Assembly (NCBI RefSeq): GCF_036785885.1 | Contig: NC_092329.1 | Location: 7,192,001 to 7,256,000 of the forward strand | Direction of reading: 5' to 3' | Origin: Coffea arabica | Lineage: Eukaryota > Streptophyta > Magnoliopsida > Gentianales > Rubiaceae | Length of the DNA: 64,000 nt | Shown: one piece after another, positions 27,802-38,152 of the stretch | Layout: each line of letters begins with the position of its first letter | Numbering within the stretch: position 1 is the first letter of the stretch | Position numbers and translations under genes: made by a program | The notes under the pieces: generated by a model | What the model saw: the letters and a program-made list of their open reading frames with translations, nothing else | Database searches by the model: none | Told to the model about the DNA's origin: nothing

Positions 27802-29324
27802 CGGAGTACTCTTCACAAAACAAATAGATTTCTTAATTACAGGTTTAACTCTTCTACATCACCACCGTGAATTTCAGAAATTCTGCTCAAGAACCTGAAG
27901 AGAAGATCTTATTTCCATATGCATGTTGGCACAGTAAATTGAAAAGAATGTGACATGCAATAGAATCTAGATTAAGTACAAGATCTCAACCGCTGTGAAT
28001 AGTTCTTTGAGAAGATAAAAGACATTTTGGCATCCATAAGCCGTCACATAGTAGGAAAGAATTATTTAACAGGAAACAGGGCTTCAAGCAGAGGTTTATT
28101 TAAATTTTTATTTTTAATCCCCAAATAAGAAACCAAGAACACTACTGTTTTCAAATTAACATTCCCTTAAATTCCCTTTGTTGAGCATAAACCTACACTA
28201 AAGGAGAAAAAAAAAAAGGCAAGAACAGGTCTTTTTTCACTTCAAAGTAGCAATCTTGATTCTCAGAAATGCCAGTAACAGAATCAGTTTCTTCTTCAAT
28301 TCCACATGCGAGAGTAAGAGAGAAATTTGTGAAGAAACATTAATCAAATTCAAAGACATAAGACCCCCAAAATACTAAGTGAAAGATAATCAACTATAAT
28401 GGGGTTCCCCCCACAACAACATCACCTTCTCATTTATCCAGTCGTTTATTTTGAAAGGGAAATGGACACATTTTGGCAGCCAGTTATATGGACTCCAAAT
28501 GCTACCAACACTCAAATGCTAAGCATTCAGACATAATCTTATAAGGGTTCCTAGCAATATACATAAAAATGTCATTTGAGTTACCAGGATCCAAAAGAAG
28601 CACCAAACCTCTGCAAAACCTCAGACAGAAAAATCCCACAAAAGAGGCACCGATTTATCCGGCAGGAAAAAAGGGGGTAAAGGAAAAAGTAGGCATCAGA
28701 GGTTAAGAAGAAAAGAAAAGAATGCACCAATAAAAAAGAGAAAGCAAGAAATAACTAGGCCTACCTACCAGCTCAGAGAGGTAATGCACCCACCATCTGC
28801 AACGAAAAAGATGGAAAAGAAAGCAAAGATTCAAGAATAACAAGTAAAGACAAGACTAAAAGCCACAAATCTACTCTACTACAGTCCACAATGTGTGATT
28901 ATTTGTATTGTATATTGCATCTCTTCTGTATACTATGATGTACTAGTGCAGTAGGAACATGTGTCTGGCAGTGAAAATAACTTTAAGCAATATGACAATA
29001 GTAGGACATGTGGACGGTGGTTTCATTGTAATTAGGAAAAGTTTGGCTTACCAAGAGAGCCAACAGCCAACAGTTATTGATGGTCAAATCACAAAAGTTG
29101 AGTTCTTTTTTCTTGAAAAGCATTTAACCGCATTGATTTCACTATTTTGATGAGGTTCAGGTGAAGATATTTTACTTGTATACCTAGTTTATAAATTATT
29201 CGTCTCGAAAAAATGAACAAATTGTGGTAGTAGTACAATTATCTTTTCTTTTCTGGGGTCATTCTTGTCGGTGGTGATGGATGTCAAATTACCAAAATTA
29301 AAATTCTTACTCTAAAAACAAATG
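27802..29324. other. 5' region of the FBW2-like gene and intergenic DNA
   Basis: Probably holds the 5' UTR, a leader intron and the promoter of the minus-strand F-box gene. No coding exon is visible. Confidence 0.4.
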
Positions 29325-30200
29325 CTTGTGCAGCGGTGAGTAAGATTGTCTCCGTAAAAATTGAATAATTTATTTCCTTTCAAGCAAGAATTAAGTGGGA
29401 GTTTTGGAAAATTAAAATAAATAATCAATGTAAATAAAAACAGTCAAACGGAAGAGAATTAAAATTAAATCAATAATAAGCAAACTTTAGCCAAGGAGGA
29501 AATTTTAAAAGTAGTTCACACAACTGTTCATTGGTTAAATAATTATTTCATCTATTTATTAACAAATAGGTTATAATTGTCAAACAAGCAATGAAAATCA
29601 GTTTTTACTTACTATATCCATGTGTATCCATAGTTAAAATGCATCCGTTAATTACTTCTCTAACCAAAAAATAATTCTAAGTATGTTCGTAGAATTTAAT
29701 TTTTTGATTGCGTTAAAAAACTAGAAAAATTCTGTTCTAATCAATAAGCACACTACCAGAGTTTGTTTAAATTAGATTATATATTTTCCTAACATGAATC
29801 CAATTACACTAACCGCCGCTAATATCAACTATCAAACAATTATGAATTTAATTGATTCCTTTTGCAACAAAAAAAAAATGAACCCAATCACGCTAATCAC
29901 CACTAATATCAACTAATCAAATAATTAGGGATTTAATTGATTAATATGACAGTAGATTATTAGATTAATTCAAATATCGGGTCCGTGATAATGAAATAAC
30001 AAAATAATCATAAGAAGCTAAATCAGAAAACATATGAATATTAACTAATAACAAAATAATCATAACAAATTCAAATATCGGGTCCATGATATTGAAATAA
30101 AAAAATAATCATAAAAAATTAAATCAAAAAATGTACGAATATTAACGAATAAAAAAACAAATAAAAACAATTCGATCTCAGAGTTACTCATCATTAGAAT
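29325..30200 (+). repeat. Ancient decayed LTR of the 46-57 kb Ty3 family
   Basis: Long collinear similarity to the LTR at 46032-47465. Shared blocks in order include ATAGGTTATAA..CAAACAAGC, GTTAATTACTTCTCTAA, TAGAATTTAATT, ATTCTGTTCTAATCAA.AA.CACTA and AATTCAAATATCGGGTCC. The copy is heavily mutated and AT-shifted, with an internal duplication of about 85 bp (the ATATCGGGTCC block occurs near 29970 and again near 30070). It looks like an old solo LTR or fragment. Ends are approximate. Confidence 0.65.
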
Positions 30201-30884
30201 AAGAAATTAGTTGCTCATCATTGAGTTATCCCTTAATTAGAATAAAAAATTAGTTGTTATCGTTGAGAATAACTCAGACAATTTCGTTGATGAAAGTCGC
30301 ATGAAAGTCCGATGACAAGAAAGAAAAGAAAAAGCGAAGAGAAAAAGCTCGTCATTTTTTTGTTGGAGACCAATCAATCCATCTCCACAAACAAAGACGG
30401 ATTCTTAAAGCCAACGACAAAAGCCCCTTTTCCGCACATCTCTTACTTTCCTAACCTACCAGCGCTTCCTAATTTACCTTAATAAAGGAGATTCCCTCCG
30501 ATGCCAACAGATAAGCCAAGTTTGTTTCTTATTACAAATTGAAAACAAGGAAAATCAGTCATCTTAGGTAAGGAAACAAGCTCCTAAGGTAGGGTTGGAT
30601 TTAGGTGCGACCACGGCAAATTGATTCAGAGTCTTTTGAAAAATTATCTCTTTTAATCACTTTTTGTTTCACTTTTCTATAATTAATATACGTAATCAAA
30701 TATGAGTAAAATCTATTAATTAATACAATATTTGACCAAAATTATAAGATAATATTCGCAAATTTGTTAACTAATATGCACCCTATCCTATCACTGGGAT
30801 AAGATTAAAATGTTCCCGTTACATTTGATTTTATCTATCGCAAATGACTTCAGCTGCTTGCACAATTGGGAATTGGCTTATTGA

Positions 30885-30921
30885 CGGTGAAAAATGAAGG
30901 GTCACCTGTTTAGAAAAAAAA

Positions 30922-30956
<35 letters not shown>

Positions 30957-31055
30957 TAATTATATATGTGCATAATTATATATATGTGAAAAATGAAGGG
31001 CCACCTGTTTAGAAAAAAAAAAGATATATATATATATGTGCATAATTATATATAT
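30885..31055. repeat. Direct duplication containing (TA)n microsatellites
   Basis: GTGAAAAATGAAGGG(T/C)CACC followed by a run of A, then (TA)n, then GCATAATTATATAT occurs twice about 105 bp apart. The first copy has a long uninterrupted TA tract near 30924-30953. Confidence 0.85.
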
Positions 31056-31976
31056 AATGATAATTATTAATTATACTACTAGTTATACATGTCTATTAAT
31101 AAAAATTATTAATTATTTATACTAAATTTATTAATATATTTATATTAAATTCCTAACTACACTTAATATAATAACACTTTTTTCTAAAAAAATACAATAA
31201 TAATTTAGTGATTGTATTTGTATCAAAAGTAAAAACTTGATTATTTTAATTATATTTGTTTTATAATATTATATTATATTCAAATAACTTTTATTTAATT
31301 ATTTTTATAAATTTTAATTGTGAAATTACAATGAATAATAATTTGGTGATATATTTTACTCCTTGATTATTTGTTCAAATTTAATTATAATAAAATTATA
31401 TAATAAAATTTTTTTAATCCCACAAGAAAAACGGGACGGAGCGGGGCAAGCGGAAGGCGGGGGACGGGCTGGGGCTGGGGATGGGGGGATCCCCGCCCCA
31501 CCGCTACAACTAGTTGCTGTTCTTGGGAATCATCAATTGCATTGACTGTAATGACTTTCTGTCGTCTAGGTGCAAATATTTTTTACAGACATCTTAATTT
31601 TAGTCCTCTCCAAAAGTAATTCGGCGACCTTCCGTTTCTGGCTGTCTTGTTGGAGACGATCAAATAGTACCAGAGTTGGTTTAAACTCTGGAACATGTGC
31701 AGAGGGTAATTAATTACACGCCTTTTCTTTTCCCCCTTTTTGTTTCGAGGGATTTGATGATTATTCTTGCTTCAGCTTGCGGCTAAACTGGGATTAAAGC
31801 TGTAAACTCATGTTTAGGAGAAACAGTTACAAAATCTTGTGTTTGTTTTTTTGGAGTTGCAGGCAATTTTGTGCTTATTGGAGCCTTGATTAGCCCTGTT
31901 GAACCATCATTTGGGGCCTCGACAAATTCTGGCAGGACTAAAAATAACCTGGTGAAGCTAAAAACAATAATGATAA
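31056..31976. other. Intergenic, AT-rich with one sharp GC-rich patch
   Basis: The first 360 bases are very AT-rich. At 31430-31505 there is an abrupt G-rich block (GGCGGGGGACGGGCTGGGG.. followed by GGGGGATCCCCGCCCC, partly self-complementary). No gene recognised. Confidence 0.4.
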
Positions 31977-33558
31977 GGGCAAATTATCCAATTGGCCCTT
32001 TAACTCTTTGTCTAGGTAAAATTAAGCCCCTCATCTATTTTTTGCTGACTTTAAGCCCTCGAACTTGTAAAATGGGAAATCCGTGGCCCTTTTAGCCAGT
32101 TTCTCCGGTTTTGCAACCGGATGACCAATTCACACGAACGCCATGTGCTTCTTTCAAGGGCATTTTTGTCCTCATATTCTAAGCAAAAAAGGCACACATA
32201 ATCCACCGAAGGAAGCTGGAAAAGTGCTCATTTTTAGTCAAAAGAGAGAGAAAATAAAAGGGGAAATTGCTGATCACCTACCCCCTTGCCCCATGCCGTA
32301 GAATATCAAACAAAAGAAAACGCAAAAAGATGGGAATTTTTAGATAAAAAATAATTTTCGAAAAAAAGGTGTTTCCTTTCTCACTTTTATTCCTCCTACT
32401 CTCCCCACCCCGCTGAAACAGAATGGCTGAGACGACGTTGCTTCAACTACTCAGACTCCACCAGGACGATGACGGCCTAGACGACGTCATTGAAGAAGTA
32501 GATTTTTCTCATCATCAAACCCATCCCCACCGCCATCATCTCGATCCCTACTGGTCTTCCGATTTCGATGCTATTGGTTGATCCCCCAGCGACATCGTGT
32601 CGGAGCCCGAATCGGTTGTCACCAGCGCTGATCTTTTCGACCGCGAGAATCAGGTGAATTTCGTTATGGACCTCTTGCACCAACGAGTTGAGCAGTCCCA
32701 ATTATCCTCCACAACCTGTGTGGTGATTGACCCGGAGATTTCCGATGCTGACCCGAATTTCGGGATTCATGAAGGAAACGACGGAATGGAGCCGACCCAT
32801 TTGGATCTTGATCTGAATCTAGGGTTTCTCGGAGAGCCCACTTCGACAAATGTGGAAAATTCAGGGTTCGTAGCTGAAAATTTTGAGGGTGGGGACCATT
32901 TTGTAACCGGGTTGCGAGTCGTGGATATCGGGTCGGAATCGGATTTTGATATAAAACCATGACGTTGAGATTGATTTTAGTGCTGACGATGATGATATAA
33001 GTAAGGGTGATGATGATCCAAGCCTTAGGCTCTGTTGGGATTCTTTTCAGATTGAGGATCATAGAGAAGTTAATGAGGATTTTGAGTGGGAGGAAGTGGA
33101 TGAAGGAGTTGATGAGAGAGAGGTTCTGAGCATGTTTCTGGATGATGATGACATGCCGGTGATGGCCCGGGAGGAGAGTGCAGATGTATCTAGGAATTTG
33201 GACTGGGAGGTTTTGTTAGATGTGCAGAATTTGGAAGCAATCCCCGAGAATGTGACAGAGACGGCCATGGGATTGCGTGGGGGTTGCGCAGGGAAGAGTA
33301 AGGGAGGTGAGGGAAATCAAATAGAAAGGTGGACTATGTGTGCCCTTTTTGCTTAGAATATGAGGACAAAAATGTCCTCGAAAGAAGCACATGGCGTTCG
33401 TGTGAATTGGTCATCCGGTTGCAAAACCGGAGAAACTGGCTAAAAGGGCCATGGATTTTCCATTTTACAAGTTCGAGGGCTTAAAGTCAGCAAAAAATAG
33501 ATGAGGGGCTTAATTTTACCTAGACAAAGAGTTAAAGGGCCAATTGGATAATTTGCCC
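31977..33558 (+). mobile_element. Pack-MULE (Mutator-like element with captured gene fragment)
   Basis: The 1582-bp element starts GGGCAAATTATCCAATTGG and ends with its complement. Terminal inverted repeats are about 225 bp long and nearly identical (left 31977-32203, right about 33330-33558). Flanking 9-mers TAATGATAA (31968-31976) and TAATTATAA (33559-33567) match at 8 of 9 positions, as expected for a Mutator target duplication. The interior carries no transposase but a broken host-gene segment (next entry). This is the definition of a Pack-MULE. Confidence 0.88.
32423..33315 (+). pseudogene. Captured 5' part of a RING-type E3 ubiquitin ligase gene
   Basis: From ATG 32423 the reading frame gives an acidic, disordered protein (AETTLLQLLRLHQDDDG..). 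It is broken by an in-frame TGA near 32579 and a single-base shift near 32960. Around the shift the text continues collinearly: RVVDIGSESDFD, then DDPSLRLCWDSFQIEDHREV, NEDFEWEEVDEGVDEREVLS and LDWEVLLDVQNLE. The blocks CWDSFQIEDHRE, FEWEEVD..VDEREVL and WEVLL.VQNLE are those I associate with the region preceding the RING-H2 finger in plant RING1-like E3 ligases. The RING finger itself is absent. The copy ends near the right terminal repeat. About 220 bp between the left repeat and the ATG may be captured promoter/leader. It cannot make a ligase as it stands. Confidence 0.65.
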
Positions 33559-33964
33559 TAATTATAATGGTCACGGTTTTCCTTTCTTCCGTAACATCCT
33601 AGTATGAATAGGCGTGTACTATTGTCAACAATTTGGGCAACAAAGGACAGGCCAGTGACAAGGAAAGTATGAGGTCATTGAGAAAAAGGTGAGATCAATA
33701 ATTCTACGACAGCCTCTAAAGTCAAGATATTTGGCCTTGTAGCATATCAATTTGTGGGTCCATTTTTGAAATTCTCCACCACCAGCAACAACTAGGTTAA
33801 ACTTTAAAGATGATCAGGTGATATCTGAATTTTAATACAATTATTCAGTAGTATTTTACTTTATAGGTAATATACAGTAGTATATTTTTATATAATTTTA
33901 TTATGCTTATGAATGTTTATTTATGCATTTGTAAACATATATGAATTTAACCTGTCCCAATTTT
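33559..33964. other. Intergenic, no gene seen
   Basis: AT-rich spacer between the Pack-MULE and the next MITE; nothing recognised. Confidence 0.4.
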
Positions 33965-34182
33965 TCGTTTGGCAAGTGAGTTTTTTGAGTGTTTATCTAA
34001 AATTTTACTGTAGTTTACTGTAGAAGTTTTAAAAAAAAGTTTTGAAGTATGTAAATTTTTGAATATTTTGAAATGCATAGTTTAAAAACTTTGAGAAATT
34101 TTTTGAAGTTACTGTAGTTAAAGTTTTTAAAAACTTGTAGCAGACAAACTTGATAAAAAAACTTACCTGCCAAACAAGGCCC
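33965..34182. mobile_element. TTTGGCAAG-type MITE, copy 2
   Basis: Ends CGTTTGGCAAGTGAG and CCTGCCAAACAAGG. The interior aligns with copy 1 at 21979-22186 (TTTACTGTAG, GTATGTAAATTTTTGA, TGTAGTTAAAGTT, TTGTAGCAGA). Confidence 0.65.
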
Positions 34183-34607
34183 AGCTTAATGTTGGTCTCT
34201 ACTTGTATGTCTAATTGTCCATCCAGCCCTGTATTCCTTTGTCTATCAACGGGCTTTCATCCATTTCTTTTCAACTCGCTAGTGAAAACATTTCTTTATC
34301 ACTTCTCCATTTTTTAGGCCATTTTGTTGTTAGTTTATTATTATTATTACGGTTTATCTAACTGGTGGCACTCGTTAAAATGTATTTCAGGTGATATATT
34401 TTTAAAAATAAAAAATAATTAAAATAAATAAATAAATACAACGGAAGGTAAGCAAGATTAAATAGAAAAAGTACATAAATACAAGAGAGAATAATAATTG
34501 TTAGTATATATGTATATATATATATATATATGAGGTAGGTTAGGTGAATACTAAATATATTAATGAGCTCATTGCAAAAATCTTTATTATTATCATACTA
34601 CTGTAAG

Positions 34608-35015
34608 TAGGTATGTAATCAAGCCGAGTCGAACTCGAGTATTGCTATACTCGAGCTCGACTCGACCTATAAATAACTTGGCTCGAACTCGATAGAGTCG
34701 AAAAATCTTAAACTCGAGCTTGATTTGAGAAAATTTTTAAAAGCTCGAGACTCGACTCAATAAGGCTCGACCTTTAGTCAAGCTTTATCGAGTCAGTAAT
34801 CAAGCTTTTTGACTCGATACCTTACTTGTAAATTCAGTATAAATTTTGCCCATAACGGTCATTTTATAATTATAATACATATATATTATTTAAATTCTGA
34901 CTCGAACTCGACTCGAATGTGTACTCGAGTAGCTCAAAACTCGGCTCGAATTCGGTTTGACCGACCAAGCCATTAACCATGCTACTCGTGAGTAGGTCAG
35001 CTCGCTTACATCCTA
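34608..35015. mobile_element. Non-autonomous hAT MITE, CTCGAG-rich, copy 2
   Basis: The 408-bp element is flanked by an exact 8-bp duplication ACTGTAAG (34600-34607 and 35016-35023). Its ends TAGGTATGTAATCAAGC and TAGGATGTAAGCGAGC (complement) resemble those of the element at 14508-14958. Subterminal zones are full of ACTCGAG/CTCGACTCGA words. No coding capacity. A (TA)n tract lies just upstream near 34507-34530. Confidence 0.8.
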
Positions 35016-36043
35016 ACTGTAAGGTCGCAGACCATCTAAAAGTTTCATCCGACCGATTAAACTTCTAAAAATGCTGATACAAATTTCATGTGACGTGCTT
35101 TCCTATTTTGCAAGCAGATTTACATCTTTTCCCATAAAAACCCCTCTCACCAGTTGATTAACTCTTCCTTCAACCTAAATATGAAACGAGATTATTTGTC
35201 CCCAAGGTTTTCACAAGGTTCAGAGAAATTTACGTATTTTACCAGAGTTTCTTCATCGATTATATTTGGGAAGAAGTTAGTGATTATATTCGGAGAGAAG
35301 CCTTAGGAAACTCCAGAAACTTTGGAAGCAAATAATCCCACTTTGATGGAAGAGATAAATGATTTGTGTGAGAGGTTTTAGACAAAATGGCCCGGTTAAA
35401 CCATTTTTAGAAATTCAGTGAGTTGGACAACACAGAGAAAAATATAGTGGCCTAGTTGGAACATTTTTAAAGTTCAGCACAGATTTTCTTCTTCCATTAG
35501 CCATAAATACACAGCTTTCTTTTGGAAATGCATATAGGTCTAAACTAGCATCTGTTACTTCTTCATTCTCAAATTTGATGCTACTTTCTCAGTTGGTTGC
35601 TTCCTAATTTTGAGGACTTGTCTTTTGCTTCAAAGTGAAAGCATCCTCTTCCGGCTGGTTCTTCTTCTATCTTTAGCCGGTGCTTTTGGCAACCTAATAT
35701 TACATACGTGAGTTTATTCATAAAAATGGAGATATCTGTTGGTAGGAGGTAATAAGAAGTTATCGTATTCAATTTTAAGGAAAGAAGAAGATAATAAGGG
35801 AGAAATGGAATATTTGAAACTTAGATGAAAAAGGCAAGAACAAAATAACGAATAGGAGTTGCAATCCTCTGGTACGTGCAAGGTGCAAAACAGAGAATTT
35901 TCGCAACTGCAAAAAAGAGTTCGGTTTTGGCTACTTCCATGACGTCGTGGACGGGTCTAAATAAATGGCTTTCCATTTTGCATATTTTTTTTGGGGCCCA
36001 ATTAAAACACTCCAATTTTGCACAAAAAAAAAAATTAATACTA
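35016..36043. other. Intergenic, no gene seen
   Basis: AT-rich with short ORFs lacking family resemblance. Confidence 0.4.
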
Positions 36044-36616
36044 CAGTAAAATCTCTATAAATTAATAATTGTAGAATCATACAAATTCTATTAATTTAAG
36101 GAGGTATTAATTAATCGATAAATTAATAATTTATTAATTTATCGAATATACTTACAATTAAAAAAAATGCTCATTTAATCAACTAAAATTTCATTTTATT
36201 TTTTATATAAAAAATGTGAATTATTTTATTAATAAAACGAGGCTAAAAGTTTAAAGAATATAAACTAATCCATATGCACTTGATTTGCAATAACTCTTCA
36301 TAAGTTCCTATTACAATATGAGAATTCAAGCCCAAAATTTTTAGATGCAATAAGAAAAATTAGAGAGGCAGATTTAAATTTTAAGAGAAAAAGAATAGAC
36401 TCATATATTTTAGAAAATATGGTATGTAATTTTAGTGAATAATTAATTTGTGACATGAATTGGATCAAAGGATTACATAAGATTTTCAAAAAAATTATTA
36501 TCTTATTATTTTATCAAAATTATTTTTAACTTGTTAGCTCAAATCAGGATAAAAAAAAATTATTATTCAATAGATGCTATTAATTTATCGAGTATTAATT
36601 TATAGAAATTTTACTA
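36044..36616. mobile_element. TIR element with CAGTAAAATCTCTATAAATT ends
   Basis: The left 24-mer beginning CAGTAAAATCTCTATAAATT matches the complement of the right end (TAGTAAAATTTCTATAAATT..) with two mismatches. Subterminal TTAATTTATCGA words are inverted on both sides. The AT-rich interior carries no transposase. The target duplication is unclear, so the superfamily is open. Confidence 0.55.
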
Positions 36617-37060
36617 CATCTTGATGACCTATGGAATTAAAAAAAAAAAGAAGAAGAAAGAACATGAACAACTTTTTTAAAATTGTATCTTCTTTTTTTT
36701 CTTTTTTTTTAAGAACAACTTGTAATGCTTGAAAGTTACAAGTGAAATTTTACAACATCGGACAGGATCAAAATACACAATGCATTGTCTGAGATCTAGT
36801 CAGATAAACGAAAATGAAAATCAACGGAAACATAAATTAATCAAACAGGTCTTCACGACTTCTGCAAGGAGTTTTACAAAGTACAAATTCTCTCAATTAT
36901 AATCATTAATTTAAGTATTTCTTCCTTTTTAAATAACCCTATAGGAACACATTCAACTCAAAAATCAACAGCAGCAGGAAAATTATAAAAATTGAAATTG
37001 CTTGAGGTCAGTATATAATATATATATTATAGTATTTTATTTTGCTCAGGAGGTTTCGTC
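36617..37060. other. 3' flank of the first EXORDIUM-like gene
   Basis: Contains T-rich and A-rich runs near 36640-36710. Expected to include the 3' UTR of the minus-strand gene; nothing else recognised. Confidence 0.4.
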
Positions 37061-37987
37061 TCACGCGAGTGGCTTGCACGTCGACGTTTTGGGATCCCAC
37101 ATGGCTGGCAGCAGATATTCACGGCCATTCGCCCCGCGAGCATTGTAGCTCGCCCCGGTGGTCTTATCAACCAAAACCGTACCCGGAAATCCCGGATAGG
37201 CGCCCGATCCAAATATTCCAGTACAAGCAGAAACGGCCTCTAACGGCGCGGTGGGAGGGCCCTGAAAGTAACCCCCATCAAACGGATTCGTAACAGCCCC
37301 AGCCAAAACCGTTGCCAGATTAATCACCAATCCGTCAATCCCAACGTCTCCGTTAGGTGCCACTAACGGCGGCGTTTGCGGCCCGACGATTGGCCGGTGG
37401 AAAGGCCAAGCACACTCGCCGGGGCACTGACTGACGGCGTTACCCACCCAGGCATAGGCATACTTTTGCGCCTTCCTCCCACGGGTCCACCCGTGGGTCC
37501 CACACGAGTTCATGCAGAAGTCTTCAACTGCCACGTCGGACGCCGTCAGGACCAGGTTAACGGTATTGACGTGACTAAATTTGGAGGTCAAGGCTTGAAT
37601 TTGCGAATCTTTCAGCTCCTTTCCAAGAGGGTAATTCAATGAAACCTGTTTCCCGACGGCGATGGTGGATGGACTTCCAAGGTACTTCTGGGTGGTGCTC
37701 CACCATGAAGCCACCGTCTGTGGCGGGGGGCCGCGGCGGCCTGTGGGGCTGAGGGATTTTAGAAAATCGACAACTATAGCACGTTGGCTAGGGGTGAACT
37801 TGCCGTACCACAAGAGATTCACTGTCGTATTGCCTTTCAAGAGCTCACCTTTGTGGTACTTGAGCACAATTGGTTCTGGCTTAACCAAAGCCAGTTTTCT
37901 TGGAATCGCCGAGAAGGAACCTGGCAATATTGCTAAGAGCACAAACAAAGAAAAAGTAATGGTAACGAAACGAACGTTAGCAACCAT
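37061..37987 (-). CDS. EXL: EXORDIUM-like / PHI-1 family secreted protein
   Basis: Single-exon gene of 308 residues, normal for the family. Residues 1-26 form a hydrophobic signal peptide ending SFSA, so the product should enter the secretory pathway and reach the apoplast. The phosphate-induced protein 1 domain fills the rest: [109 protein letters not shown] and a YNARGANGREYLLPA tail. Conserved cysteines in SCGTHG, CPGECAWPF and ACTG are present. In Arabidopsis the family is linked to brassinosteroid- and carbon-dependent growth; no biochemical activity can be assigned from sequence. The coding region is markedly GC-richer than its surroundings. A paralogue lies about 6 kb away on the same strand. 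Confidence 0.95.
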   Translation of the reverse strand: MVANVRFVTITFSLFVLLAILPGSFSAIPRKLALVKPEPIVLKYHKGELLKGNTTVNLLWYGKFTPSQRAIVVDFLKSLSPTGRRGPPPQTVASWWSTTQKYLGSPSTIAVGKQVSLNYPLGKELKDSQIQALTSKFSHVNTVNLVLTASDVAVEDFCMNSCGTHGWTRGRKAQKYAYAWVGNAVSQCPGECAWPFHRPIVGPQTPPLVAPNGDVGIDGLVINLATVLAGAVTNPFDGGYFQGPPTAPLEAVSACTGIFGSGAYPGFPGTVLVDKTTGASYNARGANGREYLLPAMWDPKTSTCKPLA

Positions 37988-38144
37988 TTTTGGTTGTCTG
38001 AAATTTGAACACCGAAAGTTCTCAAGAAAGGTTGGTTTTTTGTTTTTTTATTTCCTTTCTACTGTACAATTTTTGATAGAACTTAAGGAATTTGCAGGCT
38101 GCAAATCGTAGGATGTTGGTTTGGTTGGAAAATGTACATGCACG

Positions 38145-38152
38145 TATATATA
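38145..38152 (-). promoter_or_regulatory. Probable TATA box of the first EXORDIUM-like gene
   Basis: TATATATA on the minus strand roughly 160 bp before the start codon, in an otherwise gene-free leader. Confidence 0.5.

Noticed and set aside
27802-27816. Upstream GTG start for the FBW2-like protein
   Set aside because: The ATG at 27801 matches the family start, and the upstream stretch looks like a 5' UTR splice acceptor.
37376-38111. ORFs of 88 and 149 codons on the plus strand
   Set aside because: Antisense shadows of the EXORDIUM-like gene and its leader.
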